DNA of 7,058 nt from JBBIII01 sp037446575 (GTDB lineage Bacteria > Bacteroidota > Ignavibacteria > UBA10030): the NCBI GenBank assembly GCA_037446575.1, contig JBBIII010000102.1, positions 1 to 7,058 of the forward strand, read 5' to 3'. The notes under the pieces were generated by a model. It made no database searches. It worked only from the letters and a program-made list of their open reading frames with translations, and was not told where the DNA came from. Made by a program: the position numbers and the translations under genes. Shown piece after piece: positions 1 through 6,965 of the stretch. Every line of letters begins with the position of its first letter. The first letter of the stretch is position 1.

Positions 1-335
1 TTCCAAACAGCATTAATTGATGCTAATCCGCGTCTTGTATCAGCATCATCAACAACATCATCATGAACAAGTGTAGCCGTATGGAGAATTTCTATTAACG
101 TTGCGGCTCGGTAGGTTTTTTCATTAATTTCTCCACATAATTTGGCGCTAAGGAAAACAAGAAGAGGGCGCACGCGTTTTCCCTTTTGCTTAATTATGTA
201 ACGAGCAATTATATCAACAAGAGCAACTTGTGAATGCATTGCCTCGCGGAAATATTTGTCAAATTTATCAAGCTCAGAAGCGACAGGAGAGCGAATTGTA
301 TCAAGAGATATGTTTGATTTATTTAGGAAGTTCAA
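1..335 (-). CDS. Trans-polyprenyl diphosphate synthase, N-terminal part (cut by window edge)
   Basis: This is the first 111 codons of a head-to-tail all-trans polyprenyl diphosphate synthase, which adds isopentenyl diphosphate units to an allylic primer, typically for the menaquinone/ubiquinone side chain. I translated it by hand from the reverse strand. Visible family marks are KGKRVRP (about residues 51-57), which binds diphosphate, and the first aspartate-rich motif HDDVVDDADTRRG (about 91-103), which binds Mg2+ and the allylic substrate. The second aspartate-rich motif lies outside the window. No ATG occurs in frame before Met33, and family members carry the helix preceding it (ISLDTIRSPVASELDKF), so I chose TTG at 335. 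That start overlaps the tatC 3' end by 17 bp and has only a weak GAG-type ribosome site. The first stop upstream in this frame lies well inside tatC. Family assignment is secure; product chain length, and hence a name such as ispB, cannot be told from this part. Confidence 0.9.
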   Translation of the reverse strand, partial: MNFLNKSNISLDTIRSPVASELDKFDKYFREAMHSQVALVDIIARYIIKQKGKRVRPLLVFLSAKLCGEINEKTYRAATLIEILHTATLVHDDVVDDADTRRGLASINAVW

Positions 336-1128
336 TTTGTTTCTCGTCTTGCGGTAAATCTTTTTTCTGTGATAATTTAGAAATAAATATGCTTACTTCA
401 TACAATATCATCATTGGCAACGCTAAAAGGGCTTGTGTAACCAAGTCTGGTGTCGGAGTTACAATTGCGGCGATTATAAAAATTATGATAATTGCATGTT
501 TCCTATATTTGCGTAAGAATGCCGGAGTTAGAATACCCATTTTTGATAAAAAATAAGAAACCATCGGGAGTTCAAATACAAGCCCGGCGCCTAATAATAA
601 CGTAAGCATAAAACTTACATATTGGTCCAATGCGATATTCAATACAATATTTTGCGTGCCGAAGTTAGCAAAAAAATTAAGAGCCGTTGGCAGTAAAATA
701 AAATATCCAAAAGCGATGCCGGCAAAAAAACATGCAGAGGTAAAAAACACAATTCTTGAAATATATCTTCTTTCATGAGGCAATAGCCCGGGAGCCACAA
801 ATACCCATAAACAATAAATTATATATGGCATACTTATTATTATTCCTCCGAATATAACGGATTGCATATATAACATAACAATGCCATAAGGCGAAAGGAC
901 TTGCGTTTTTAAACCAACAGATTGAATGGGATAGAGAAGTAATTCTTGTACTATAAAATCTGCATTAAATATACAAAGCAGCGAACCAATTAAAATGCCG
1001 ACGATGGCTTTTATGATTTGCTTTCTTAATTCTTCAAGATGTTCAAAAAAAGACATTTCTTTTTGAGCAGAGTTACTTTCTCTTGATTTGAATATCTTGA
1101 AGAGAATAGCTTTGCCAAAATTTGCCAT
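319..1128 (-). CDS. tatC: Sec-independent protein translocase subunit TatC
   Basis: TatC is the inner-membrane receptor of the twin-arginine translocase; it recognises RR signal peptides and exports folded proteins together with TatA/TatB. The 269-residue protein shows the hallmark N-terminal segment EMSFFEHLEELRK (24-36), the APGLLPHERR loop (112-121, with the conserved Glu119), FELP (185-188) and TPTPDLVTQ (224-232). Six hydrophobic segments can be drawn at about 38-54, 86-112, 124-147, 168-193, 211-222 and 230-250, as expected for the family. A short basic extension of about 23 residues precedes the conserved start, and a charged tail follows TM6. Its ATG overlaps the glyA stop codon by one base (TAATG) and no clear Shine-Dalgarno is present, so translational coupling to glyA is likely. 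No tatA or tatB gene is in the window, so the partners must be encoded elsewhere. Confidence 0.97.
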   Translation of the reverse strand: MANFGKAILFKIFKSRESNSAQKEMSFFEHLEELRKQIIKAIVGILIGSLLCIFNADFIVQELLLYPIQSVGLKTQVLSPYGIVMLYMQSVIFGGIIISMPYIIYCLWVFVAPGLLPHERRYISRIVFFTSACFFAGIAFGYFILLPTALNFFANFGTQNIVLNIALDQYVSFMLTLLLGAGLVFELPMVSYFLSKMGILTPAFLRKYRKHAIIIIFIIAAIVTPTPDLVTQALLALPMMILYEVSIFISKLSQKKDLPQDEKQIELPK

Positions 1129-2423
1129 TAATTCATTTCAGGATAAAGCGGAAACGATTCGCAAAATGTTTTTACTTCTTCGCTAACTTTCTTAAGCAAT
1201 TCTTCGTCAGTGCGGTTTGCTAATACTCTATCGATAAAACCAGCTATTACTTCCATCTCGGTTTCTTTCATGCCTCGCGTTGTTATTGCCGGTGTTCCAA
1301 TTCTAATTCCACTTGTAATAAGCGGAGATTTATCGTCAAATGGAACGGCGTTTTTATTTACTGTTATGCCGGCTAAATCAAGTGCCTCTTGTGCTTCTTT
1401 TCCTGTGATATTTTTATTTCGTAAATCGATAAGCATAAGGTGATTGTCAGTCCCGCCGGAGATTATATTATATCCGCGCTTGACTAATGCTTCTGCAAAA
1501 GCTTTTGCATTCTTAATTATTTGTTCTGCATACGCGCGATATTGAGGTTGAAGATTTTCGCCAAATGCTACGGCTTTCGCTGCAATTACATGCATTAAAG
1601 GACCACCTTGAACGCCGGGAATTACCATTGAATCAATAAGCTCCGACATCATTTTTTTGCGGCCAGATTTTGGAGCAACTTGACCAAACGGATTTTCATA
1701 ATCTTTGCCAATAAGAATTAATCCGCCACGTGGACCACGTAAAGTCTTATGCGTTGTAGATGATACCACATGACAATAGGGTAGTGGATCGTTGTGCAAT
1801 TTTGCCGCAATTAAACCAGCGGGGTGCGCAATATCGGCAAATAAAAATGCTCCGACTTTATCAGCAATCTCTCTAAAAGCTTTATAATCAATATTTCTGG
1901 AATAAGCGCTTGCGCCGACTGTTATCATCTTCGGTTTTTCACGTTTTGCCATTTCTTCAACGTCATTATAATCAATGCGACCGGTTTCTTTAGAAACACC
2001 ATATGCAACAAAACGATATAATTGACCTGAAAAATTTACGGGAGAACCATGCGTTAAATGTCCGCCGTGCGATAAATTCATGCCCAATACTGTATCGCCT
2101 GGCTTTATGAAAGAAAAATATACAGCCATATTTGCCTGCGAACCTGAATGAGGTTGTACATTTGCATATTCAGCGCCAAATAATTTCTTTGCTCTATCTC
2201 GTGCTAAATTTTCAGCGACATCAACAAATTCACATCCCCCATAATATCTTTTAGCAGGGTAACCTTCGGCATATTTATTTGTCAGCACACTGCCGAGCGC
2301 GTCTAATACAGCTTGACTTACGAAATTCTCTGATGCGATTAATTCTAATTTTGTATTCTGTCTATGTAATTCATTCTTAATTGCATTATAAACTTCAGCA
2401 TCAACAGATTTTAGATTGTTCAT
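1128..2423 (-). CDS. glyA: Serine hydroxymethyltransferase
   Basis: This cytosolic PLP enzyme interconverts serine plus tetrahydrofolate with glycine plus 5,10-methylene-tetrahydrofolate, the main source of one-carbon units. With the start used here it has 431 residues, normal for bacterial SHMT. Recognisable blocks are ELIASENF (27-34), NKYAEGYPAKRYYGG (49-63), NVQPHSGSQAN (88-98), the PLP-contacting DIAHPAGL (197-204) and the Schiff-base lysine in TTHKTLRGPRGG (Lys226). The C-terminal SGIRIGTPAITTRG is also present. An ATG-started reading frame remains open up to 2579, but that 52-residue extension is basic, unlike any SHMT N-terminus, and lies over the rpiB 3' end in another frame. ATG 2423 has a good AGGA seven bases upstream and gives the normal N-terminus; ATG 2438 is a less likely alternative. 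It follows rpiB by 23 bp and its stop codon overlaps the tatC start. Confidence 0.97.
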   Translation of the reverse strand: MNNLKSVDAEVYNAIKNELHRQNTKLELIASENFVSQAVLDALGSVLTNKYAEGYPAKRYYGGCEFVDVAENLARDRAKKLFGAEYANVQPHSGSQANMAVYFSFIKPGDTVLGMNLSHGGHLTHGSPVNFSGQLYRFVAYGVSKETGRIDYNDVEEMAKREKPKMITVGASAYSRNIDYKAFREIADKVGAFLFADIAHPAGLIAAKLHNDPLPYCHVVSSTTHKTLRGPRGGLILIGKDYENPFGQVAPKSGRKKMMSELIDSMVIPGVQGGPLMHVIAAKAVAFGENLQPQYRAYAEQIIKNAKAFAEALVKRGYNIISGGTDNHLMLIDLRNKNITGKEAQEALDLAGITVNKNAVPFDDKSPLITSGIRIGTPAITTRGMKETEMEVIAGFIDRVLANRTDEELLKKVSEEVKTFCESFPLYPEMN

Positions 2424-2430
2424 CGAAAAT

Positions 2431-2434
2431 TCCT
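2431..2434 (-). promoter_or_regulatory. Ribosome binding site that fixes the glyA start
   Basis: On the minus strand, AGGA sits seven bases before ATG 2423, downstream of the rpiB stop codon. It supports the internal ATG over the longer open frame beginning at 2579. Confidence 0.65.
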
Positions 2435-2446
2435 GCATTTGGTTTG

Positions 2447-2887
2447 TTAAAGATTTGTAAGCGAGTGAATTTTTTGTATTCGGCAAACATGTCTTTCGCC
2501 TCCAGAAAATGAGGTCGAAAGAAATACCTTTACAATTTGTTCGGCGGTTTCCCACTTTGTAATTCTTTCGCCAAAACATAAAACATTCGCGTTGTTGTGG
2601 TCGCGCGATAATCTTGCCGACTCTACAGACTCACACACAGCCGCTCTAATTCCCTTGTGCTTATTTGCGGCAATTGACATTCCTATACCTGTGCCGCAAA
2701 TTAAAATTCCCTTTTCGTATTTACCATCCATTATAGACTCACAAACCAAATGCGCTACGTCAGGATAATCAATCGAACTTTTTGTATATGTCCCAAAATC
2801 GTGATATTGACTTCCTAAATCTTCTAAAAGGTTTTTTAATTTTTCTTTATAATCAAAACCAGCGTGGTCGCTGCCAATTGCTATCAT
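2447..2887 (-). CDS. rpiB: Ribose-5-phosphate isomerase B (RpiB/LacAB family)
   Basis: RpiB interconverts ribulose 5-phosphate and ribose 5-phosphate in the non-oxidative pentose phosphate pathway; some relatives also use allose 6-phosphate. The 146-residue length is normal. Family residues are visible in order: GSDHAGF (5-11, Asp7/His8 substrate contacts), DYPD (40-43), and GILICGTGIGMSIAANK (60-76), with the catalytic Cys64 and the anion-hole GTGIGMS loop. Further along are the DHNNANVLCFGER segment (96-108, with His97 as the likely ring-opening or phosphate-site histidine) and a C-terminal FSGGERHVCRIQKI with the phosphate-binding arginines. The retained cysteine marks it as an RpiB rather than a LacA-type subunit. 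The gene begins 5 bp after the upstream barrel gene; its GAAGAG-like ribosome site lies in the last codons of that gene. The last few residues after QKI are variable in the family. Confidence 0.96.
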   Translation of the reverse strand: MIAIGSDHAGFDYKEKLKNLLEDLGSQYHDFGTYTKSSIDYPDVAHLVCESIMDGKYEKGILICGTGIGMSIAANKHKGIRAAVCESVESARLSRDHNNANVLCFGERITKWETAEQIVKVFLSTSFSGGERHVCRIQKIHSLTNL

Positions 2888-2892
2888 ATTTC

Positions 2893-4128
2893 TTACTCTT
2901 CTTCAAACTTTAAAAACCATATTTCGCTTGCCGAAATAGCCGCAGAAAATCTAAGAATCGTATCCTTCTGTAATTTATTTTCTATTGCGCCTCGTATCCC
3001 TATCTGCAAACCGAGATTTAGGTTTGTCTCAAATCCTATTGGAAGCCCCAAGCCACAGCTCATTATCCACTCGTCAATTCCAACTCCATTGACTTTGTAA
3101 TAAGTAGAATGATATGCCGCTCCTAATCGATACGTAAGCTTTGATAAATATGAATCAGCTGTTCGCAAAGGTTTCTTTTCAAAACCGACACTAATACGCA
3201 TAGAATTTCGCAAATAGTCAGATTGCGACTCAAATTGTTTAGCATTATTCCAATTTTCAAGATAGATATCGCCTAATATGCGGTAATTATTTTTCATTAA
3301 ATAAGAAAGACCAAAACCAATTGTCATTGGAATTTCAGCGTAACCATTGTTTGTAAAAATGCTATCGATGGATGAATAAATACTTTGTTTTTCAGCGTTG
3401 AGTCTGCCTCCGGCAGAAAATGTCATTCCGATGCTTAGATTTCTTAATGAAGGAGAATTGAAAAGCGCATGAATATCCTCATAAATTATTCCGAAAGTCC
3501 ATCGAAAACCTGAATAATAAATTGTCTCATCTAATATTGCGCTGACAAAATTGGAACTTTCGTAAGAAGAAGTAAGATAATTCTGTGTGCGCCCGTATAA
3601 ATAACTAAAACTTCCGCCGATATGAAGTGTATTTAAAATTGATCCAGATAGCGCTAATCCAAGATTAGATATGCCCCCACTGCCATAAATATTTTGATTC
3701 TGCGTCAAACCAATCACATTATCGAACCGAGAAAATTTTGTAGCAAAATTAACCGTGCTAAATGGCGACGACTCCATTGATAAAACGATTCCATTATCTG
3801 TTGAGATCGGAATTGCAAACGATAATCCTTGAAAGCCGCCAGTCGAATATGAAGATGAATATTTTTCATCTTTAGACGAAAATCGATTATATTCAAAACC
3901 ACTAGAAAATCTTGTATATGCAATACGCGCCATCCCGGCTGGGTTTAATCCGTTTATAAATCCATCGTCAATTAAAGCGATTCCTGTGCCGCTCATCGCA
4001 TAAAGTCGACTATCACCATATCGTTTAATATCACCTAACCCGAAGCGTGAATACGTTGAACCGCCAGCATAACTAATAATTGGCGTAAGAAGAAAGATAA
4101 ATGCGTATATTTTTTTTAAGTTTGTCAT
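2893..4128 (-). CDS. Predicted outer-membrane beta-barrel protein of unknown function
   Basis: I do not know a function for this 411-residue protein. Residues 1-21 form a clear signal peptide: basic NLKK, a hydrophobic core, then SYA before GG, suggesting signal peptidase I cleavage after Ala21. The mature start, TYSRFGLGDI (25-34), followed by YAMSGTGIALIDDGFINGLNPAGMA (43-67), matches the opening of a large class of Bacteroidota barrel proteins distantly related to the PorV/FadL group, where an N-terminal small-residue segment precedes an 'N-P-A' motif. The rest is alternating polar and aromatic strands rich in Gly, Ser, Tyr and Phe, ending in an aromatic strand (WFLKF, 404-408) with three terminal glutamates. 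It starts 12 bp after the lipoprotein gene with no good Shine-Dalgarno, suggesting coupled translation, and ends 5 bp before rpiB. A role as pore, transporter or secretion accessory is possible, but nothing seen distinguishes these. Confidence 0.85.
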   Translation of the reverse strand: MTNLKKIYAFIFLLTPIISYAGGSTYSRFGLGDIKRYGDSRLYAMSGTGIALIDDGFINGLNPAGMARIAYTRFSSGFEYNRFSSKDEKYSSSYSTGGFQGLSFAIPISTDNGIVLSMESSPFSTVNFATKFSRFDNVIGLTQNQNIYGSGGISNLGLALSGSILNTLHIGGSFSYLYGRTQNYLTSSYESSNFVSAILDETIYYSGFRWTFGIIYEDIHALFNSPSLRNLSIGMTFSAGGRLNAEKQSIYSSIDSIFTNNGYAEIPMTIGFGLSYLMKNNYRILGDIYLENWNNAKQFESQSDYLRNSMRISVGFEKKPLRTADSYLSKLTYRLGAAYHSTYYKVNGVGIDEWIMSCGLGLPIGFETNLNLGLQIGIRGAIENKLQKDTILRFSAAISASEIWFLKFEEE

Positions 4129-4140
4129 CTATTTACTTAT

Positions 4141-5313
4141 TTATTTACTGAAATATGTAACAATGATTCGAGGTTTAAGTTCTTGTATATTTGTTCCAGA
4201 ACCGTAAAATCTAAATAAATCAAAAGATAGATTTTGTTCTTTTCCAAATAAAACGAGTTTTGGATTTGTAGCACCGTTTTTCCAAGCAGTTACTATGTGC
4301 GTAATTTCAAATTGATATACTTGTGGATTTGTATTCGAACCGATTGGCTTGCCTTCGTTGGCAAAATAATTAAAATCAACTGAACCATCGGCGTTTGTTC
4401 TTGTTGCATAAAGATAAATGTTAGAATTGACAGAAGAAATTGAGTTATTAAGATTTAATTCTAAAGTTGCTCTATAGATTGATGTTTGACGAGACATGTT
4501 AAAATTATCGAACCATAAATTCCCATGGTAAGCAATGCCATTTTGAATATTAAGCATAGTATCTAAACTAAATTGAAAAGCTCCAGTCGAGAGGTCAGAT
4601 AAATATCTTGATATGCCAATAGTATGTATGTAAGTATTTGAATAATCGTTCTTTCTGTATTTTACAATCAACCTTGGCAAATATGAAGTGTCTTGAGTAT
4701 TGGATGAATAAAAACCTTTTATCAGTTTTTTATTACCTGTTTCTGATGGTCCTAAGAACACTCCTTTATTCGCATTGGAATTTGGATTGAACCATGATCG
4801 TATAATCGCTGTATCCTGCATATTAATAATTAACCAACCATCCGTATCTTCGTAAAAACTTGTATTTAACAGATTGCTGTAATAAATGCCGGGATTTTTT
4901 AGAGAATCGTATGCAAGCGAATCGCCAGTCCAATTCAAAAGAGCTTCATAGACGTTAAAACTTAAATTTGTGGTTGTGTCCCCAAAAGTAAAATTCCTTT
5001 TTAGCTTAATATAAGCGCTGTCAATTGTGGCGTCAAAAAGTGAATCCGGTAAATAATTAAATTTTAGACAAGACCACGCTGTATATATCCAAGAATTATT
5101 TGCTGTATTGATACCCAACATTATTCTATCGGCATATCGGGTATTTAATAGATATTTTGTTGATGTGTGTTGAGTAGCGCGGAAAGTGTCAACGCGAGTT
5201 GTTTCAAAATCGCTCTTAGGGAAAAAAGAAGCGCCGACTGGGTCAGGTGTATTGTTGCAACCTAAAAAAATAAATAATGCTGAAATAAGCGGGATAAAGT
5301 ATGCGGGTTTCAA
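4141..5313 (-). CDS. Predicted lipoprotein with two related C-terminally conserved modules (DUF4270/DNRLRE-like)
   Basis: Function unknown. The 390-residue product starts with a lipoprotein signal: a hydrophobic stretch (4-18) ending IFLGC, so Cys19 should be lipidated, followed by NNTPDPVG. The start codon is TTG at 5313, supported by AGGAAA seven bases upstream and by the signal peptide it creates; there is no ATG near. The mature part seems to hold two related halves. Matching pairs are IDSAYIKLK (97-105) with IYRATLELN (279-287), FNVYEA (119-124) with IYLYAT (299-304), IIRSWF (170-175) with HIVTAW (339-344), FYSS (201-204) with FYGS (369-372), and LPRLIVKY (212-219) with KPRIIVTY (380-387). 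The closing 'PR-hydrophobic-Y' strand resembles DNRLRE-type beta domains, while the opening 'DPVG...VDTF' and position next to glgA recall DUF4270 lipoproteins of Bacteroidota. Either assignment is from memory. It heads a tight gene run with the barrel gene 12 bp downstream. Confidence 0.8.
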   Translation of the reverse strand: MKPAYFIPLISALFIFLGCNNTPDPVGASFFPKSDFETTRVDTFRATQHTSTKYLLNTRYADRIMLGINTANNSWIYTAWSCLKFNYLPDSLFDATIDSAYIKLKRNFTFGDTTTNLSFNVYEALLNWTGDSLAYDSLKNPGIYYSNLLNTSFYEDTDGWLIINMQDTAIIRSWFNPNSNANKGVFLGPSETGNKKLIKGFYSSNTQDTSYLPRLIVKYRKNDYSNTYIHTIGISRYLSDLSTGAFQFSLDTMLNIQNGIAYHGNLWFDNFNMSRQTSIYRATLELNLNNSISSVNSNIYLYATRTNADGSVDFNYFANEGKPIGSNTNPQVYQFEITHIVTAWKNGATNPKLVLFGKEQNLSFDLFRFYGSGTNIQELKPRIIVTYFSK

Positions 5314-5320
5314 AATAAAA

Positions 5321-5326
5321 TTTCCT
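5321..5326 (-). promoter_or_regulatory. Ribosome binding site supporting the TTG start of the lipoprotein gene
   Basis: AGGAAA on the minus strand lies seven bases upstream of TTG 5313, a normal spacing. It is the main sequence support for the non-ATG start of the lipoprotein gene. Confidence 0.6.
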
Positions 5327-5334
5327 GATTTCGA

Positions 5335-5347
5335 ATTATATATTATA
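5335..5347 (-). promoter_or_regulatory. Possible promoter -10 boxes for the lipoprotein-to-prenyl-synthase gene run
   Basis: Two perfect TATAAT hexamers occur on the minus strand at 5347-5342 and 5340-5335, 22-34 bases upstream of the lipoprotein start. No TTGACA-like -35 box stands at 16-18 bp from either. The surrounding DNA is so AT-rich that chance is a real alternative, so this is a low-confidence candidate for an internal transcription start separating the six downstream genes from glgA. Confidence 0.3.
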
Positions 5348-5423
5348 TAAATTTTTTGCTATGTGCTTCAGTAAAAAAAATACGCGAACTGATTGTTGGG
5401 GAAATTTCATAAAATTTTACATC

Positions 5424-5450
5424 GAATTACTAATTATGTTTTAGTAATTC
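5424..5450. repeat. Perfect 10-bp inverted repeat at the glgA stop codon
   Basis: GAATTACTAA at 5424-5433 and its exact complement TTAGTAATTC at 5441-5450 are separated by a 7-base loop. The structure spans the last codons and the TAG stop of glgA and could form a hairpin in the glgA mRNA. The stem is AT-rich (two G/C pairs) and is not followed by a T-run on the minus strand, so it is not a textbook intrinsic terminator; a processing or 3'-end stabilising role is conceivable. Confidence 0.5.
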
Positions 5451-6914
5451 TTTATATAACGCTAAATATTTTTTTGCAGAATTTTCCCAAGAAAAATCTT
5501 TTTGCATTCCATTGCGCATTATTCTTTTCCATTCTTCGGGCTGTTGATAAACTTTAAGAGCGCGTTGAATGGCTTTCAATAAATCTTTAGATTCATATTT
5601 TTCAAATTTGAATCCTGTTCCTTTTCCATTGCCTGAATAATCTTCCACAGTGTCGTCTAATCCGCCTGTTGAGCGTACTATTGGGATTGTTCCATAACGC
5701 ATACTATACATTTGGTTCAACCCGCAAGGCTCGTACTTAGACGGCATTAAAAACATATCTGTTCCTGCTTCTATCATATGAGCAAGCTCGGTGTCATATC
5801 CTATTAATACATAAACTCGTTTAGGATATTTCTTCTCTAATGCTTCTATCTTTTTCTCGTAATCGTGATCGCCTGCGACTAATAAAATTAAACTAACGTT
5901 AAGCTTAATAATGTCTTCAAAAATTTCAAAAAGAAGATCGAACCCTTTTTGGTCTGCCAACCGACTAATCATTCCAATTGCCGGCCGATCTTCTGAGAAC
6001 TCTAAATTAAGCTTCGATAGTAATGCTTGTTTATTATCGGATTTTGCTTCGATTGACTTCAAGTCGTATTTTCTGTAAATAAACTCATCGGTTGCCGGGT
6101 CCCATGTATGATAATCAATTCCATTCAGAATGCCGTGTAAATCTTTGCGTCGCTTTGTTAGCAAGCCATCTAAGCCGGCGCCAATTTCCGAAGAAGAACA
6201 AATTTCTTTTGCATATTTTTCGCTAACTGTAGTAATAGTATCAGAAAAGTACAAGCCAGTTTTCAGAAAATTAAAGTTACCGTACGCTTCGACTCCATCT
6301 TGATGGAATAAATTCTTGGGTAAATTTGCCTTATTAAATGACTCTTTTGGAAATGCTCCTTGATAAGCCATGTTATGTATGGTGAACACGGTCTTTACAT
6401 TCTTAAAAAACGGGTCGTTCGCATAAAGAGTTTTTAAATATGCAGGAGCTAAACCTGTTTGCCAATCATTGCAGTGTATAATATCGGGTTGCCATCCAAG
6501 TCTTTTTAATGTTTCAAAAATTCCACGGCAGAAAAAAATAAAACGTTCATCGTTGTCTTTATAATCTTTTTTTGTCGTCGGACTTTGGTAAATCCCATCC
6601 CTACCAAAATATGTTGCGTTATCAAGAAAATAAACTTGGACCTTCTCTTTTAAGTTGCTGATAAATGAAGATTTTACGTTCCCAAGCTCATTATTTGATC
6701 CAACTGGAATTGGAATTTCGCGTAATCGTATTATGTCATGTAATCGGAATTTTCTTTCGCCGATAAATCTATATCGCGGCATCATAATTCTGATTTCGTG
6801 CCCTAAATCTTTTATAGCTTTCGGAAGCGCGCTCGATACATCTGCAAGTCCTCCCGTTTTGGCAAATGGTTCTACCTCACTCGATAAAAAAAGAATATTC
6901 AGCGGTTTTGTCAT
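5430..6914 (-). CDS. glgA: Glycogen/starch synthase (GT5 family)
   Basis: GlgA elongates alpha-1,4-glucan chains from a nucleotide-glucose donor (ADP-glucose in most bacteria) in glycogen synthesis. The 494-residue protein is full length and has both GT-B Rossmann domains. Visible landmarks are EPFAKTGGLADV (15-26, with donor-binding Lys19), IHCNDWQTGL (146-155), FTIHNMAYQG (177-186), GILNGID (261-267), GMISRLADQKG (314-324, Arg318 and Lys323 contacting the donor phosphates) and KYEPCGLNQMYSMRYGTIP (393-411, containing the catalytic-site Glu395 and the conserved cysteine). The C-terminal RSTGGLDDTVEDY is also present. ATG 6914 has AAAGGA four bases upstream and gives the standard N-terminus. 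No other glycogen gene (glgB, glgC, glgP) is in the window, so it looks like a stand-alone synthase gene. The 116-bp gap to the next gene suggests it may be a separate transcription unit. Confidence 0.97.
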   Translation of the reverse strand: MTKPLNILFLSSEVEPFAKTGGLADVSSALPKAIKDLGHEIRIMMPRYRFIGERKFRLHDIIRLREIPIPVGSNNELGNVKSSFISNLKEKVQVYFLDNATYFGRDGIYQSPTTKKDYKDNDERFIFFCRGIFETLKRLGWQPDIIHCNDWQTGLAPAYLKTLYANDPFFKNVKTVFTIHNMAYQGAFPKESFNKANLPKNLFHQDGVEAYGNFNFLKTGLYFSDTITTVSEKYAKEICSSSEIGAGLDGLLTKRRKDLHGILNGIDYHTWDPATDEFIYRKYDLKSIEAKSDNKQALLSKLNLEFSEDRPAIGMISRLADQKGFDLLFEIFEDIIKLNVSLILLVAGDHDYEKKIEALEKKYPKRVYVLIGYDTELAHMIEAGTDMFLMPSKYEPCGLNQMYSMRYGTIPIVRSTGGLDDTVEDYSGNGKGTGFKFEKYESKDLLKAIQRALKVYQQPEEWKRIMRNGMQKDFSWENSAKKYLALYKELLKHN

Positions 6915-6918
6915 ATAT

Positions 6919-6924
6919 TCCTTT
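6919..6924 (-). promoter_or_regulatory. Ribosome binding site of glgA
   Basis: AAAGGA on the minus strand lies four bases before ATG 6914. The spacing is slightly short but acceptable, and no competing in-frame start lies nearby. Confidence 0.6.
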
Positions 6925-6965
6925 AATTATTTTTTCTCCTATTCACTGCACAATTTACCCAAATA

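Noticed and set aside
230..556. Plus-strand open frame of 108 codons
   Set aside because: It lies antisense over tatC and the prenyl synthase, both well supported by conserved motifs, and its translation has no recognisable protein features.
1210..1443. Plus-strand open frame of 77 codons
   Set aside because: It is antisense to the conserved C-terminal half of glyA and shows no family resemblance.
2424..2579. N-terminal extension of the glyA frame by 52 residues, overlapping rpiB
   Set aside because: The extension is out of frame over the rpiB 3' end, is basic and unlike SHMT proteins, while ATG 2423 has its own ribosome site and gives the family-normal N-terminus.
2864..3100. Plus-strand open frame of 78 codons
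   Set aside because: It is antisense to the start of rpiB and the end of the barrel gene; composition fits a shadow frame.
3714..3923. Minus-strand open frame of 69 codons
   Set aside because: It is contained in another frame of the barrel gene, without a ribosome site or recognisable features.
5371..5400. Possible intrinsic terminator between glgA and the lipoprotein gene, based on an 8-base T-run on the minus strand
   Set aside because: The T-run is preceded only by a 4-bp CGCG palindrome and no stable GC-rich stem can be drawn, so termination here is not supported.
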